Below the pieces are notes generated by a model. It ran no database searches and was not told the DNA's origin. It was given only the letters and a program-made list of their open reading frames with translations. A DNA stretch of 64,000 nucleotides, taken from NCBI GenBank assembly GCA_910586825.1, contig CAJUJF010000003.1, positions 1 to 64,000 on the forward strand. The letters are read 5' to 3'. A program made the position numbers and the translations under genes. The stretch comes from an uncultured Christensenellaceae bacterium. Lineage in GTDB: Bacteria > Bacillota > Clostridia > Christensenellales > Borkfalkiaceae. How positions within the stretch are numbered: position 1 is the first letter of the stretch; every line of letters starts with the position of its first letter. Below, piece by piece: positions 17,309 to 26,101 of the stretch.

Positions 17309-18853
17309 TTATTTTTTCTTGGAAACAACGAGCAGAGAGTTCATAACGGGGCGGGTCGCCGCGGTATGGAGTCTGTCTGCATTCGTGATATTGCACTCTT
17401 GTTTCGAGCAGGTTACAAACGTGCCGTTTTCCAGCTTTTTCAGTTTATCCGCACTGCGCAGGATCACTTTCCCTTCCGTTTCGTCGTCCGCGCGCGTCAC
17501 GATCTGCGTGGACCCGCCGCCGTCGAAGTTCGCAGCCTGCGTGCAACCGTAATAATAGATGAACTCCGCAAGTTCGGGAAGGTTGAGCCCGTAAGAATCG
17601 CTCTCCGCTTCGGAGAACCCGTAATAGCGCATAGCCTCGACGCCGAAGATCACGACGTTGCCGTTCGGTTTGATCCCGACCGCGGAACGGGGAATATCCG
17701 TCGCCTGCGCGCCGTTGGTGTTTTCAAGCTTCACCGTAGCGGGAATCTCGTCGTCGAGAACGAGCGCCTGACGGCAGCCGAGAATCGTGGTGTATCCGTT
17801 CCAGAGTCCGTCCTCCGACTTGACCGCAACGGAGACGATCCCGTCTTTTTCCACCGCGTTGAGGGTGGCGAAACCCGTCGCATTCGTCTTGTTGGCGATC
17901 ACATAGCCGACGCCCGTTTCGGGCGAGAACTTCGTACTGCTCGTGACGACGGATTTTTCAAGCACCTTCATATCAGAATAGCCGCCCGTGGTATCCACTT
18001 TCAACACCACGCCGTTGGAGATCGTCGTCGTTCTCGTCGTATTGAACGCAACCGCCGTGCGCGAAGGAGCGACGTTCATCGAAATCGCAACGCCGCCTTC
18101 TTTGCCTTGCGCGACGAACTGATAACTGAGCGTGGATTTTACGAGCTTCTCTTTGACGGCGGGCGTCGTGACGTCGCCCTCGTAATTCACGATGGGTGCG
18201 ATCTGCGCAATGTCGCCCTTGACCCCGAACAGCATGGGCGCGGACGCGGGTACGTCGGAAGCGCCATTTTTATAGTCATAGTTCCCGTTGTCGTTATGTC
18301 CGGTTTTGACGATCACGCCGTCTTTCACGAACGCGTTGACGCACTGCGCACCGAAGAAGTCGGCGTTGATGCTGGCGTACACGTGCCCGCCCGTCGCCTT
18401 TTCCCATGCCTGCGCATGCGCGTAAGGCACCGCTTTCTGGAACGTGAAATCGGAAGATTTATTGTCTTTGGTCCCCGCGACCACGTCGACCTTGCTCAGA
18501 TCCACTTCGACCGCGTAAACGACCGCGACGTGTCCGTTCTTTAACGTGACGGAGTTGGCGACGACGTGCGCGCCGTCGGTAAGTTTCGTAATTTCGTTCG
18601 TGACCGTTTTGTTGAATTTGGTCGGCTCGTAACCTTCGCGGTAAGAAACCGTAAACGGTTCTTCTGGCTTCGGCGGATCGGGATCCACGGGTTTGGGAGG
18701 ATTCGGGTCCACGACCGGCGGTTTCTCCGGATCTTTATCCGGGTCTTTGTCCGGATCGATCTTTCCGCAAGCGCTCAACGCCATCGAGCAGGCGAACAAA
18801 CTGCCGAGACACAAACAGAGCAATTTCGTCTTTAAAGCATGTTTCCGTTTCAT
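17309..18853 (-). CDS. Phosphodiester glycosidase (NAGPA/DUF2233-type) lipoprotein
   Basis: The protein has 514 residues with a lipoprotein signal (ACSMALSAC, Cys29) and a Pro/Asp-rich linker built on repeated DPDKDPDK and DPNPPKP units. The remaining part is the phosphodiester glycosidase domain known from the mammalian uncovering enzyme, which removes GlcNAc from GlcNAc-phospho-mannose diesters. Visible blocks are SINADFFG near the start of the domain and NFDGGGSTQ at residues 442-450, with IKPNGNVVIFG between. It is therefore expected on the cell surface, hydrolysing sugar-1-phosphodiesters. It is the first gene of a five-gene operon behind a consensus promoter. Substrate in this organism unknown. 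Confidence 0.88.
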   Translation of the reverse strand: MKRKHALKTKLLCLCLGSLFACSMALSACGKIDPDKDPDKDPEKPPVVDPNPPKPVDPDPPKPEEPFTVSYREGYEPTKFNKTVTNEITKLTDGAHVVANSVTLKNGHVAVVYAVEVDLSKVDVVAGTKDNKSSDFTFQKAVPYAHAQAWEKATGGHVYASINADFFGAQCVNAFVKDGVIVKTGHNDNGNYDYKNGASDVPASAPMLFGVKGDIAQIAPIVNYEGDVTTPAVKEKLVKSTLSYQFVAQGKEGGVAISMNVAPSRTAVAFNTTRTTTISNGVVLKVDTTGGYSDMKVLEKSVVTSSTKFSPETGVGYVIANKTNATGFATLNAVEKDGIVSVAVKSEDGLWNGYTTILGCRQALVLDDEIPATVKLENTNGAQATDIPRSAVGIKPNGNVVIFGVEAMRYYGFSEAESDSYGLNLPELAEFIYYYGCTQAANFDGGGSTQIVTRADDETEGKVILRSADKLKKLENGTFVTCSKQECNITNADRLHTAATRPVMNSLLVVSKKK

Positions 18854-18905
18854 AAATTCCCCTCGCTTTTTTGAAGATTTTTTTCAAATAACCGTTCTTA
18901 ACAAG

Positions 18906-18934
18906 ATTTTACTACATGAATATGGAAATGTCAA
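18906..18934 (-). promoter_or_regulatory. Promoter of the phosphodiester glycosidase operon
   Basis: TTGACA (18934-18929), 17-base spacer, TAAAAT (18911-18906). The leader is about 50 bases and ends in a GAGGGG ribosome site. Confidence 0.85.
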
Positions 18935-18989
18935 TGTTTTATGAAAAAATATTTTTCGAATTACACCCGATTCCGTACCGAAATCGGTT

Positions 18990-19022
18990 AAAAAAGTCGG
19001 GACGCGACCGACCCGACTTTTT
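18990..19022. terminator. Terminator at the end of the 20-kb transporter locus
   Basis: An 11-bp stem AAAAAGTCGGG/CCCGACTTTTT (18991-19001 with 19012-19022) is flanked by A and T runs, so it works in both directions. It ends the minus-strand run that stops at 19039. Confidence 0.85.
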
Positions 19023-19038
19023 GACTTTCAGCCCTCTG

Positions 19039-20112
19039 TCAAAAGGTAATTTCGCGCTTCTTTCCCGCGGATTCGTAAAGCGCGTCGAGAAGCTTCGCGG
19101 ATTCGAGAACGGCGTGGATTTCGTTCTTCGGAACGCCGCCCGAACGCACGGCGTTCAAAAACGCCCTGTCCTCTTCGCAGTACATATCGGGAATCTTATA
19201 GGCGGGTTTTCTGGTTTCCAGAACGCCGTTTTCCACCGTGTAATAGGTGATCATACCGCAGTAATCGAGCCGCGCGCCGCCCTTGTCTCCGAGGAAATCG
19301 ACGTACATTTCGTCGTGATCGAGATTCTGCGCCCACGCGCCGTTAAAGGAAACGGAAGCTTTGTCCGTGCGGATATAGCCGGAAACGAAATCGTCCACGT
19401 CAAATTTACCGTTCAAATCTTTCGTGTCCTCCGCATGCATATCGAGATAGACGTAATCGCGCATATCCTTCGCCATCTCTCCGTACGCGTCGCAGGTGAC
19501 CGTTTTCAGTTTCACGCCGCCGAGCACGTAAAAAATCAGATCGAAGAAATGCACGCCCCAGTCGATGAGCACGCCGCCGCCCGATTCCGCTTTCGTCGTA
19601 AACGCGCCGCCGAGTCCGGGAATGCAACGGTACTTTCGGAAAGAGCAATATACGTGATACAGATTGCCGAACTTCCCTTCCGCATTCATGCGTTCGAGCA
19701 ATTCCACCGACCGCTGATAGCGGTTGCAGACCCCGATGCAGAGCAGACGGCGATACTTTTCCGCCGTCTCCGCCATCTCGACGGAGAGCGGGTAATTGAT
19801 CGTGATCGGCTTTTCGCAGAACACGTGCTTGCCCGCTTTGAGCGCATCCATCGACACGCGGTAATGTTCTAAATTGGAAGTGAGTACGAAAACCGCCTCC
19901 ACCTCTTTGTCCGCCAACGCGACGCGGTAGTCGGTAACCGTGTTTTCCACCAGCGCGGGATACGCCGCCTTTACCGCCTCCGCCTTTTCCGGAATCAGAT
20001 CGCACGCATATTTGATGCGCAGCATTTCCGGAATTCCGCAGAACGCGGGGAAATGTCCCGCCTGCGCGATCCTGCCGCAACCGATCACCGCAACGCAAAC
20101 TTTCTTTTCCAT
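19039..20112 (-). CDS. Gfo/Idh/MocA family oxidoreductase
   Basis: This 357-residue cytosolic NAD(P)-binding dehydrogenase starts with the Rossmann motif VAVIGCGRIAQAGHF and has FCEKPIT after about 95 residues. The putative catalytic region GGVLIDWGVHFFDLIFYVLGG holds the histidine usual in the family. It differs clearly from the family member at 6481-7746, so the two are not a recent duplication. It is last in the transporter locus, 9 bases after the isomerase gene. A sugar phosphate isomerase/epimerase next to a Gfo/Idh/MocA enzyme is a frequent pair in catabolism of modified sugars. The substrate is not readable. Confidence 0.88.
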   Translation of the reverse strand: MEKKVCVAVIGCGRIAQAGHFPAFCGIPEMLRIKYACDLIPEKAEAVKAAYPALVENTVTDYRVALADKEVEAVFVLTSNLEHYRVSMDALKAGKHVFCEKPITINYPLSVEMAETAEKYRRLLCIGVCNRYQRSVELLERMNAEGKFGNLYHVYCSFRKYRCIPGLGGAFTTKAESGGGVLIDWGVHFFDLIFYVLGGVKLKTVTCDAYGEMAKDMRDYVYLDMHAEDTKDLNGKFDVDDFVSGYIRTDKASVSFNGAWAQNLDHDEMYVDFLGDKGGARLDYCGMITYYTVENGVLETRKPAYKIPDMYCEEDRAFLNAVRSGGVPKNEIHAVLESAKLLDALYESAGKKREITF

Positions 20113-20121
20113 ATCATCCCC

Positions 20122-20973
20122 TCAACCGATCAACGAACGAATGAATTTCACCGCGCCGCGAATATCCTCCAAGGGATTTTCGCCCGCTTCCCGTTCGATC
20201 GTCAAAAATCCGTCGTAACCGATCTCCCGCAACGCTTTGATATAGTTCGGCCAATCCACGTCGCCCTCCCCGATGGGAAGTTCCGCGAATCCCTCGCAGG
20301 CGTTGAGCGCCTCGACCCCGCCCACGGCGAACGCATGGTAAACCTGTTCGGGCGTCTGATTCGGATCGAGTTTGCGCCCGTCTTTCACGTGCGTATGCAC
20401 GATATGATCTTTTAAAATATAGACCGCTTCCACGGCGTCCTGCGCGGTGACCATCGTAAAGTTGGCTGGATCGAAATTCACGCCGACGCCGCCTTTCGTA
20501 TCTTCGAGAAACGCCTTTAACACGACCGCGCGTTCCGGTCCCGTCTCGATCGCGAGCGTGACCCCGCGTTCTTTCGCATAGAGTCCGCACTCCGTGAGCG
20601 CGCGCAGCATTACGGCATAGCGCGGAACGCTCTTATCCTCGGGAATCACGCCGATATGCGTGGTAACCGCCTTCGCGCCGAACTCCCGCGCAAGATCGAC
20701 GATCGCCTTCGTGCGCGCGATGCGGTCGGCGTTGTCCTCCTCGCGTTCGAAGCCGTACCCGCCGAAATCGGCGCAGAGCGCGCTGACGGCAAGCCCCTTT
20801 TCGCGCAGTACGCGTTTGAAGTGTTCCTTTTTCTCCACCGTGAGCGTTGCGGGGGAGAACTCCCCGCCGACGGCGAAGATCTGCACGCCGTCCACGTTCA
20901 GACGGTGCGCTTCTTCGAGCGCCGCGTCGAGATTTTCTTTTTTCATGCAATCGGTGATCATTCCGATTTTCAT
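20122..20973 (-). CDS. Sugar phosphate isomerase/epimerase family protein (xylose isomerase-like TIM barrel)
   Basis: This 283-residue protein has the AP endonuclease 2/xylose isomerase-like barrel. The metal-site segments are recognisable: VTTHIGVIPED, LAIETGPE, GVNFDPANF, HTHVKDGR and GEGDVDWPNYIKAL, ending with FLTIEREAG. Members isomerise or epimerise keto sugars, inositols or related compounds. There is no signal peptide. The ATG at 20973 follows CCGGAGG. It lies between nanE and the Gfo/Idh/MocA gene with gaps of 16 and 9 bases, so all three are likely cotranscribed in one catabolic branch. Confidence 0.88.
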   Translation of the reverse strand: MKIGMITDCMKKENLDAALEEAHRLNVDGVQIFAVGGEFSPATLTVEKKEHFKRVLREKGLAVSALCADFGGYGFEREEDNADRIARTKAIVDLAREFGAKAVTTHIGVIPEDKSVPRYAVMLRALTECGLYAKERGVTLAIETGPERAVVLKAFLEDTKGGVGVNFDPANFTMVTAQDAVEAVYILKDHIVHTHVKDGRKLDPNQTPEQVYHAFAVGGVEALNACEGFAELPIGEGDVDWPNYIKALREIGYDGFLTIEREAGENPLEDIRGAVKFIRSLIG

Positions 20974-20989
20974 AACCTGCCTCCGGATA

Positions 20990-21673
20990 TTATATTTGAG
21001 AAAATACCTGCACGTAACTGCGCGTGATATTCTGCGGGCGGGTGATGGCTCCGCCGATCACGACGCGGTCGATCCCCGACTTCAATACGGCGGAAAGCTC
21101 TTCGTACGTATGAATCCCGCCTTCCGCAACGACGACGGAAGAACGAACCGTCCGCGCCAGCCTTTCGCAAAAAGCGACGTCGGGAATGGCGATTCCCTGC
21201 GTTTCTTCGGTATAACTTCTGAGCGTCGTGGAGACGTAATCGAACCCCAGCGCCTCCGCCGCCAACGCCTCTTCGTCGGTCGCTATGTCCGCCATGATCG
21301 GTTTATCGGAGTGATTTCGCACGTACTCCACCAACTCTTTCAGTCCGACCCCGCCGGGGCGGGTTCTTTGCGTCGCGTCCATCGCAATGACGGCGCACGG
21401 CGCGGAGATCAGCGCTTTGACTTCTTTGAGCGTCGGCGTGATATATACCGATGAATCGGGATAATCGCGCTTGATCAGACCGATAATCGGCAACCCGCCT
21501 TTTAAACGGCGGGCGATAGCTTTGATATCCCGCACGGTATTCGCGCGGATCGCAACGGCGCCGCCCTCTTGCGCGGCGACCGCCATTTTGGCGATGGTGT
21601 CCCCGCCGTAGAGCGGTTCGTTTTTTAAAGCCTGACAGGAAACGATCAGCCCTTTCCGAATCGTTTGATCCAT
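20990..21673 (-). CDS. nanE: N-acetylmannosamine-6-phosphate 2-epimerase NanE
   Basis: NanE converts ManNAc-6-phosphate to GlcNAc-6-phosphate. The protein is 227 residues, the usual length. Diagnostic blocks are GLIVSCQALKNEPLYG at the start, GAVAIRANTVRDIKAI, GLIKRDYPDSSVYITPT and MADIATDEEALAA, ending with VVAEGGIHTYEEL and VVIGGAITRPQNIT. The start at 21673 follows AAAGGAG; a slightly longer form from 21691 is unlikely. No sialate lyase (NanA) is in the window. The only candidate kinase is the ROK protein at 16452-17303. A ManNAc source other than sialic acid should be considered. Confidence 0.95.
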   Translation of the reverse strand: MDQTIRKGLIVSCQALKNEPLYGGDTIAKMAVAAQEGGAVAIRANTVRDIKAIARRLKGGLPIIGLIKRDYPDSSVYITPTLKEVKALISAPCAVIAMDATQRTRPGGVGLKELVEYVRNHSDKPIMADIATDEEALAAEALGFDYVSTTLRSYTEETQGIAIPDVAFCERLARTVRSSVVVAEGGIHTYEELSAVLKSGIDRVVIGGAITRPQNITRSYVQVFSQI

Positions 21674-21691
21674 ATTTTTCTCCTTTCGCAA

Positions 21692-23197
21692 CTAATCTTT
21701 CGGTAAAATCCTCACCTCGGTTTCGAACATGCGGCGCCAAGGCATTTCCACGGATATTTCTCCCGCCCGTTCCGATACGGCGGGGAAATGCTCCGCCATG
21801 AACGAAACCAAAGCGGACTTCACCGCTTCCGCGGCTTTCCCGCGCTTGCCGTCGGCATGGAAATAATCGAGACCGAGTTGCGGCAAGACGTTGTCCGTCA
21901 CGTATTTGCGCGCGTAGGACATGTAACCGATATCTTCGTAATAACGGTGGACGAGAAAACTCTCGTTTCCCGCCGAATCCCCGCCGAGCATATAGAGCAC
22001 GCACTGGCACACGGCGGTCCCCAACGTGTTGGAAGAAGTGTTCCAACCCGCGTAAGCGTGGATCCGGAAGAGCAAACCTTCCCTTTGCAACAGTTTGACC
22101 AGCTCCTGATCGCCGCCGTTGCAGTTCGCGATATCGCCCACCGCAACGAATTTACCCTCCGAAAGCGCGTATTCGATGCAGGAGACGAACTCCGCGAGAT
22201 TGCGATCGACGTCGTAAGCCGCGGCGTGCGCGGGATCGTCTTCGTAATACATTCCCGACCCGACGTTGACGGCGAGCAGAATATCCGCTTCCGCAAGCGA
22301 ATATACCCGAATCCCGCCAGCCGCGAGAATGTGATACTTCACCGTTTCGTTCACCGCCCTGTCCTCGAACCAAGGGACGACTTCTCCGCCCTTGGAGGAC
22401 GCGTAATGCACGAATATCTTCGGCTTTTTGCCGAACAGTTCCGCCGCCGCACGCGCGAGCAGGATCAGCCCCGTATCGTCTGCCGAGGGGTACATCGCCG
22501 TTTTCGCATGCAGGCTGTTGCTCTTTAAAAATTCCCGCACCCGCATCTGATCCATAGAGGTGAATCCGTATACGGCGGAATCGTCCTGCGGGATCACGAA
22601 ATAGTCGACCGTCCCGTTTTTGATATATTCGAGGTTGTGCATGAGAACGGCGATATTCTTATCCCGCCGCCCGATAAAATCATGTAAGTGTGCGGGCGAA
22701 ATCTTTTTCTTCACCCGTTCGAAATCCGCCGCGTCCGCTTCCGTCAGTTTCCCCAGCTTTTCAAGGTGAGTGTATCTGCCGTAAAGATGCAGTTCTTCGC
22801 CGCATTCGTCGTAATAGTCCGGCTCCTCGTCGCTCAGCGAATACGAGGGACAGCGCATGATCAGCTGAAACGCATACAGCTTCATACGCGGATTCTCGCG
22901 GCGCAAACGCTCCACCGTCCGCGCGCGGGCAAGCAAGGTTTCCGTGGAATCCCCGTGCAGACGGGACGGAACGATGCCGCCGTAGATCAGCGTATCCAGC
23001 GAAAGAATACAGGCGTCCGCGCCGCGCGCGGCTGTTAACAGCCAATCGGCAAGCCGTGCGGTATCGGCGGGCGTCTTTTTGTCTCCCATGAAATCTTTCG
23101 GGGGAAGTACGAGTTCGAACCCCGCCTTCGGCATCATCTGCGGATAACCGAAATTGCACGGCCGCTCGTCGAGCGGCAACATGACGATCTTTTTCAT
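21692..23197 (-). CDS. DUF4127 family protein
   Basis: This 501-residue protein has no signal peptide. The N-terminus KIVMLPLDERPCNFGYPQMM is the hallmark of DUF4127, a family without known biochemistry. It continues with CILSLDTLIYGGIVPSR, YFVIPQDDSAVYGFTSMDQ and VGDIANCNGGDQELVKLL. Conserved Asp, Arg and Asn residues in these blocks suggest an enzyme. It is expressed between the SGNH esterase and nanE genes (gaps of 10 and 18 bases), so a step in handling the imported glycan is likely. The role is inferred from context only. Confidence 0.8.
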   Translation of the reverse strand: MKKIVMLPLDERPCNFGYPQMMPKAGFELVLPPKDFMGDKKTPADTARLADWLLTAARGADACILSLDTLIYGGIVPSRLHGDSTETLLARARTVERLRRENPRMKLYAFQLIMRCPSYSLSDEEPDYYDECGEELHLYGRYTHLEKLGKLTEADAADFERVKKKISPAHLHDFIGRRDKNIAVLMHNLEYIKNGTVDYFVIPQDDSAVYGFTSMDQMRVREFLKSNSLHAKTAMYPSADDTGLILLARAAAELFGKKPKIFVHYASSKGGEVVPWFEDRAVNETVKYHILAAGGIRVYSLAEADILLAVNVGSGMYYEDDPAHAAAYDVDRNLAEFVSCIEYALSEGKFVAVGDIANCNGGDQELVKLLQREGLLFRIHAYAGWNTSSNTLGTAVCQCVLYMLGGDSAGNESFLVHRYYEDIGYMSYARKYVTDNVLPQLGLDYFHADGKRGKAAEAVKSALVSFMAEHFPAVSERAGEISVEMPWRRMFETEVRILPKD

Positions 23198-23207
23198 CTG
23201 ATCTTCC

Positions 23208-24305
23208 TCAGCCCCAAATTTTGCGGATCTCCTCGCGGTACGAATCCGCGATCAGCCGCATGCCCGTATCCGTCGGGTGAATCCCGTCGGCATAATACTC
23301 GGTAAAATTGCCGCTCAGAATTTTCGATCCGTCGGCATAGTACATCTTCCTGCCCTCGCGGCGGTATTTCGCGGCGAGCTCGTTCAAAAAGCCCTTGTAG
23401 TATTCGCGCAGACGGGCGCGGAAATCGTCGTACAAATCGAGCGAGAACATCACACGCGAATAGACGACGACGGGAACGTCCGGTCGGTGCGCAAAGAACG
23501 CGTTGAAAAACTTTTCCGAATTGCGTTCCATTCTGTCGTCGATCCCCGCGTTCGCCTCGGTATCGACGATCAGCAGATCGATATTCTTCCGCTTTCCGAG
23601 AATATCGCCCATCTCCTCTTCCATAAAGGCGCAACCGGAAAAGCCGAAATTCAGCACTTCGGTATCCAGTTCGCGGGAGAGCATATTCGTAGACGCCATT
23701 CCGGGACGGGACGCGCTGCACCCCTGCGTGATGCTGGTACCGTAAACCGCGATCCGTTTCTTCGTCGAAAACGGTTCGGGCGCGACGAACGCGCCGTCGT
23801 CGAGTCCGATCTCGAACGAATCCACCGCCATATAGAGCGGGAAGTAGTAGAGGAACCGACGCATTTTACGCGGCGCGTTCGCGAAACGGCTCATCGAAAG
23901 CTCGTACTCCGTTCCGTCGAACGCATACCGCGCGACGTCGTGCAAAACGAAGGTCTTTAACGTCTCGTCGTACACGTACAGATCGCCGCCGCACTGTCCG
24001 ATCTGCGTCATATTCGTCATGTCGAATTTACTGCGGATCTTTACGCGAATGAACACCTGCGAGGAATCGGTGCGGAACCTTAGCTGAATGCCCGCGCTCT
24101 GTTCGGCAAGCCATGCCTCGCCGTCGTTTACGGGGCGGAGAACATTCCGCTCCGCCTCCGTAAGCCGCGCATAGCCGGTTTCGCCGAGCGCATCCGAGCC
24201 GTAAAGCCCGAATGCGGACGAATCCTTGGCGTCCCGCCAGAAGAGATTCCTCCCCTCCTGCGGCATCGTACTCAAATTGGGGTCGAAGTCGAACACGCTT
24301 TTCAT
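23208..24305 (-). CDS. SGNH/GDSL-type hydrolase, probable carbohydrate esterase
   Basis: This 365-residue protein has an N-terminal beta domain of the type that precedes SGNH hydrolases (ending near residue 180), then an SGNH fold. Ser191 lies in AVYGTSITQG (block I), FGFSGCAF holds the glycine block, DTEANAG the third, and Asp340/His343 in ADGIHPTD complete the triad. Such enzymes remove O-acetyl or other acyl groups from sugars. No signal peptide is present, so it should act in the cytosol on imported oligosaccharides. The ATG at 24305 overlaps the GDPD stop (ATGA). Confidence 0.85.
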   Translation of the reverse strand: MKSVFDFDPNLSTMPQEGRNLFWRDAKDSSAFGLYGSDALGETGYARLTEAERNVLRPVNDGEAWLAEQSAGIQLRFRTDSSQVFIRVKIRSKFDMTNMTQIGQCGGDLYVYDETLKTFVLHDVARYAFDGTEYELSMSRFANAPRKMRRFLYYFPLYMAVDSFEIGLDDGAFVAPEPFSTKKRIAVYGTSITQGCSASRPGMASTNMLSRELDTEVLNFGFSGCAFMEEEMGDILGKRKNIDLLIVDTEANAGIDDRMERNSEKFFNAFFAHRPDVPVVVYSRVMFSLDLYDDFRARLREYYKGFLNELAAKYRREGRKMYYADGSKILSGNFTEYYADGIHPTDTGMRLIADSYREEIRKIWG

Positions 24306-26080
24306 TTAACGGTTACCTTTACGAGATTGCTGTATACGCCGTATGCGCCGTCCTGATAGACGAACAGCGCGCGAACCGTCTTGCCTGCTTCCGCGGTTCC
24401 GTCCACGTAAACGATACTGCACTTGTTTTCGCTCACAAATCCGTTGTACGTGCGGCAGGGAACTTTCGCCGAACCGGAATTGATCTGTTCCGCCGTGAGT
24501 TCGATATTGCCGACGGCGACTTCTTTCACTTTCATCGCCATTTCTTCCGCCTTGTTGGTAGTCGCGATGTTCACGCCGTAAGAAGTATGATCGGTGGTCT
24601 CGTACGTCCAGGTGTTTTGCAGATAGCCGCGGACCGCATAGTTCTTCACCGTGCCGTAGGTATCGCTCGTCACGGTAAAATCAAGTCCGACGTTCGCGTT
24701 GCGGCAGAACCGAATGAATTGCGCAACGGGAGCGACCGTGGACGACTCGGGACGGAGATCCCAATTAATGATGTTCGTCTCCGTTTCCTTGGCGAATCCG
24801 AGACAGCAAACGGGAATTTCGGGGCAGACTTCGCGCATCGCTTTCGCATAACTGCCGTAGAACGTAATGGCAAGCCAGCGTCCCGTCATCTTATCGTAGG
24901 AAGAGAATATTTCGTAAATCTTTTCAATGGGATTGAGCGAAAGCGCAACGGGAGACGCGCCGTCGATCTTCAATTCGACGATAAAAATCACGTCGGTGTC
25001 GATCAATGCCTCGATCAGCTCGTCGAGCGTGGGGAAGGTTTCTCCGTATCCCTCGTCGTAATCGTTCAGCGTCTCTTTCCGCAGTTCTTCCGCGGTCTTC
25101 AATACGATCCAGTTGCTTGCCGCCGACGTGGAAGTATAACCGGCGTCGGAGTTATGGCAGAGAATGATCTCTCCGTCTCTCGTCACTTGAACGTCGATTT
25201 CGATATGCGTCGCACCCTCGTTGACGGCCGCAGCACAAGAAGTGAGCGAGTTTTCGTTCGCATACTTCGTGATCCCGCGATGCGCCGCAACCGACTGCGC
25301 CTGCGCGAATCCGCTTTTCTCGAATTTCACGATCGCGCTTTGCATCGTCGCAAGGGATTCGCCGACGATGCCGTAGCAACCCGCCGCAACCGCGCCGACC
25401 GCCGCGGACTCCGCCGCAGAAACTTTACCCCAGCAGACCTTGTTGAGCGCCGCGGCGTAGTTTGCCGCGACAGCCGCGTTTTCGTCCTCGCCGTCGATCA
25501 TAAGAATGTTCGCGCCGACCGAGTTTGCCGTTGCGATATGTTCCCAGAAATCATAACGGTTGGAAGATATCTCCCGATCGGACACGTCGTACACGCCGTT
25601 CGCGATAAAGCAGACTTCGTCGTTATAGATCAGATCGAGAACCGCCGAACTGCTCGAAACGACCATGATGTCGCTGATATAATAGGTATCCGTCATATAG
25701 GCGACGAATTCCTGCGCAAGCTCTTCCGTTTCGATCCGAAGCGCGGGAATCACGTCCCCTTTCAGATAGTCGTCGAACAGCGTCGCGAACTCCATGTTTC
25801 CGTCCGTAAACTTGACGTTCATGCCTGCGGACACTTCGAGCAGCGCAACGGAAGGCGCAACGTCCGCCGACTCGATCGCGCCGAGGTCTCCTTTCGATTT
25901 CACTTCGTACACGACGCTCGGTTCGATCCTGAGCGAACTGCCGAGCGTCGCCGTATTGGCAAGGTCGGTGTAACTCTTGGTCGCCGCGTCGGAAACTTCC
26001 TGCGCGGGGACGCACGCAAAGGCGCCGCACATCATCGCGCCGATCAAAGGTAATACGATCGCATTATTTAACTTTTTCAT
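24302..26080 (-). CDS. Glycerophosphodiester phosphodiesterase (GDPD) family lipoprotein
   Basis: The protein has 592 residues. The signal peptide ends in a lipobox-like GAFAC (Cys23), so surface anchoring is likely. The C-terminal half from about residue 262 is a GDPD TIM barrel. His267, Arg268, Glu276 and Asn277 in AAHRGITKYANEN, Glu294 and Asp296 in HIEIDVQVTRDG, and His309 in LCHNSD form a complete active site. Enzymes of this family split glycerol phosphodiesters, including teichoic acid (GlpQ of Bacillus subtilis). Residues about 75-250 look like a second, degenerate GDPD half-barrel without the His-Arg motif. The stop overlaps the SGNH hydrolase start. Neighbours suggest a glycan substrate. 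Confidence 0.87.
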   Translation of the reverse strand: MKKLNNAIVLPLIGAMMCGAFACVPAQEVSDAATKSYTDLANTATLGSSLRIEPSVVYEVKSKGDLGAIESADVAPSVALLEVSAGMNVKFTDGNMEFATLFDDYLKGDVIPALRIETEELAQEFVAYMTDTYYISDIMVVSSSSAVLDLIYNDEVCFIANGVYDVSDREISSNRYDFWEHIATANSVGANILMIDGEDENAAVAANYAAALNKVCWGKVSAAESAAVGAVAAGCYGIVGESLATMQSAIVKFEKSGFAQAQSVAAHRGITKYANENSLTSCAAAVNEGATHIEIDVQVTRDGEIILCHNSDAGYTSTSAASNWIVLKTAEELRKETLNDYDEGYGETFPTLDELIEALIDTDVIFIVELKIDGASPVALSLNPIEKIYEIFSSYDKMTGRWLAITFYGSYAKAMREVCPEIPVCCLGFAKETETNIINWDLRPESSTVAPVAQFIRFCRNANVGLDFTVTSDTYGTVKNYAVRGYLQNTWTYETTDHTSYGVNIATTNKAEEMAMKVKEVAVGNIELTAEQINSGSAKVPCRTYNGFVSENKCSIVYVDGTAEAGKTVRALFVYQDGAYGVYSNLVKVTVK

Positions 26081-26101
26081 AATTCCTTTTTCCTCCCCGA
26101 A

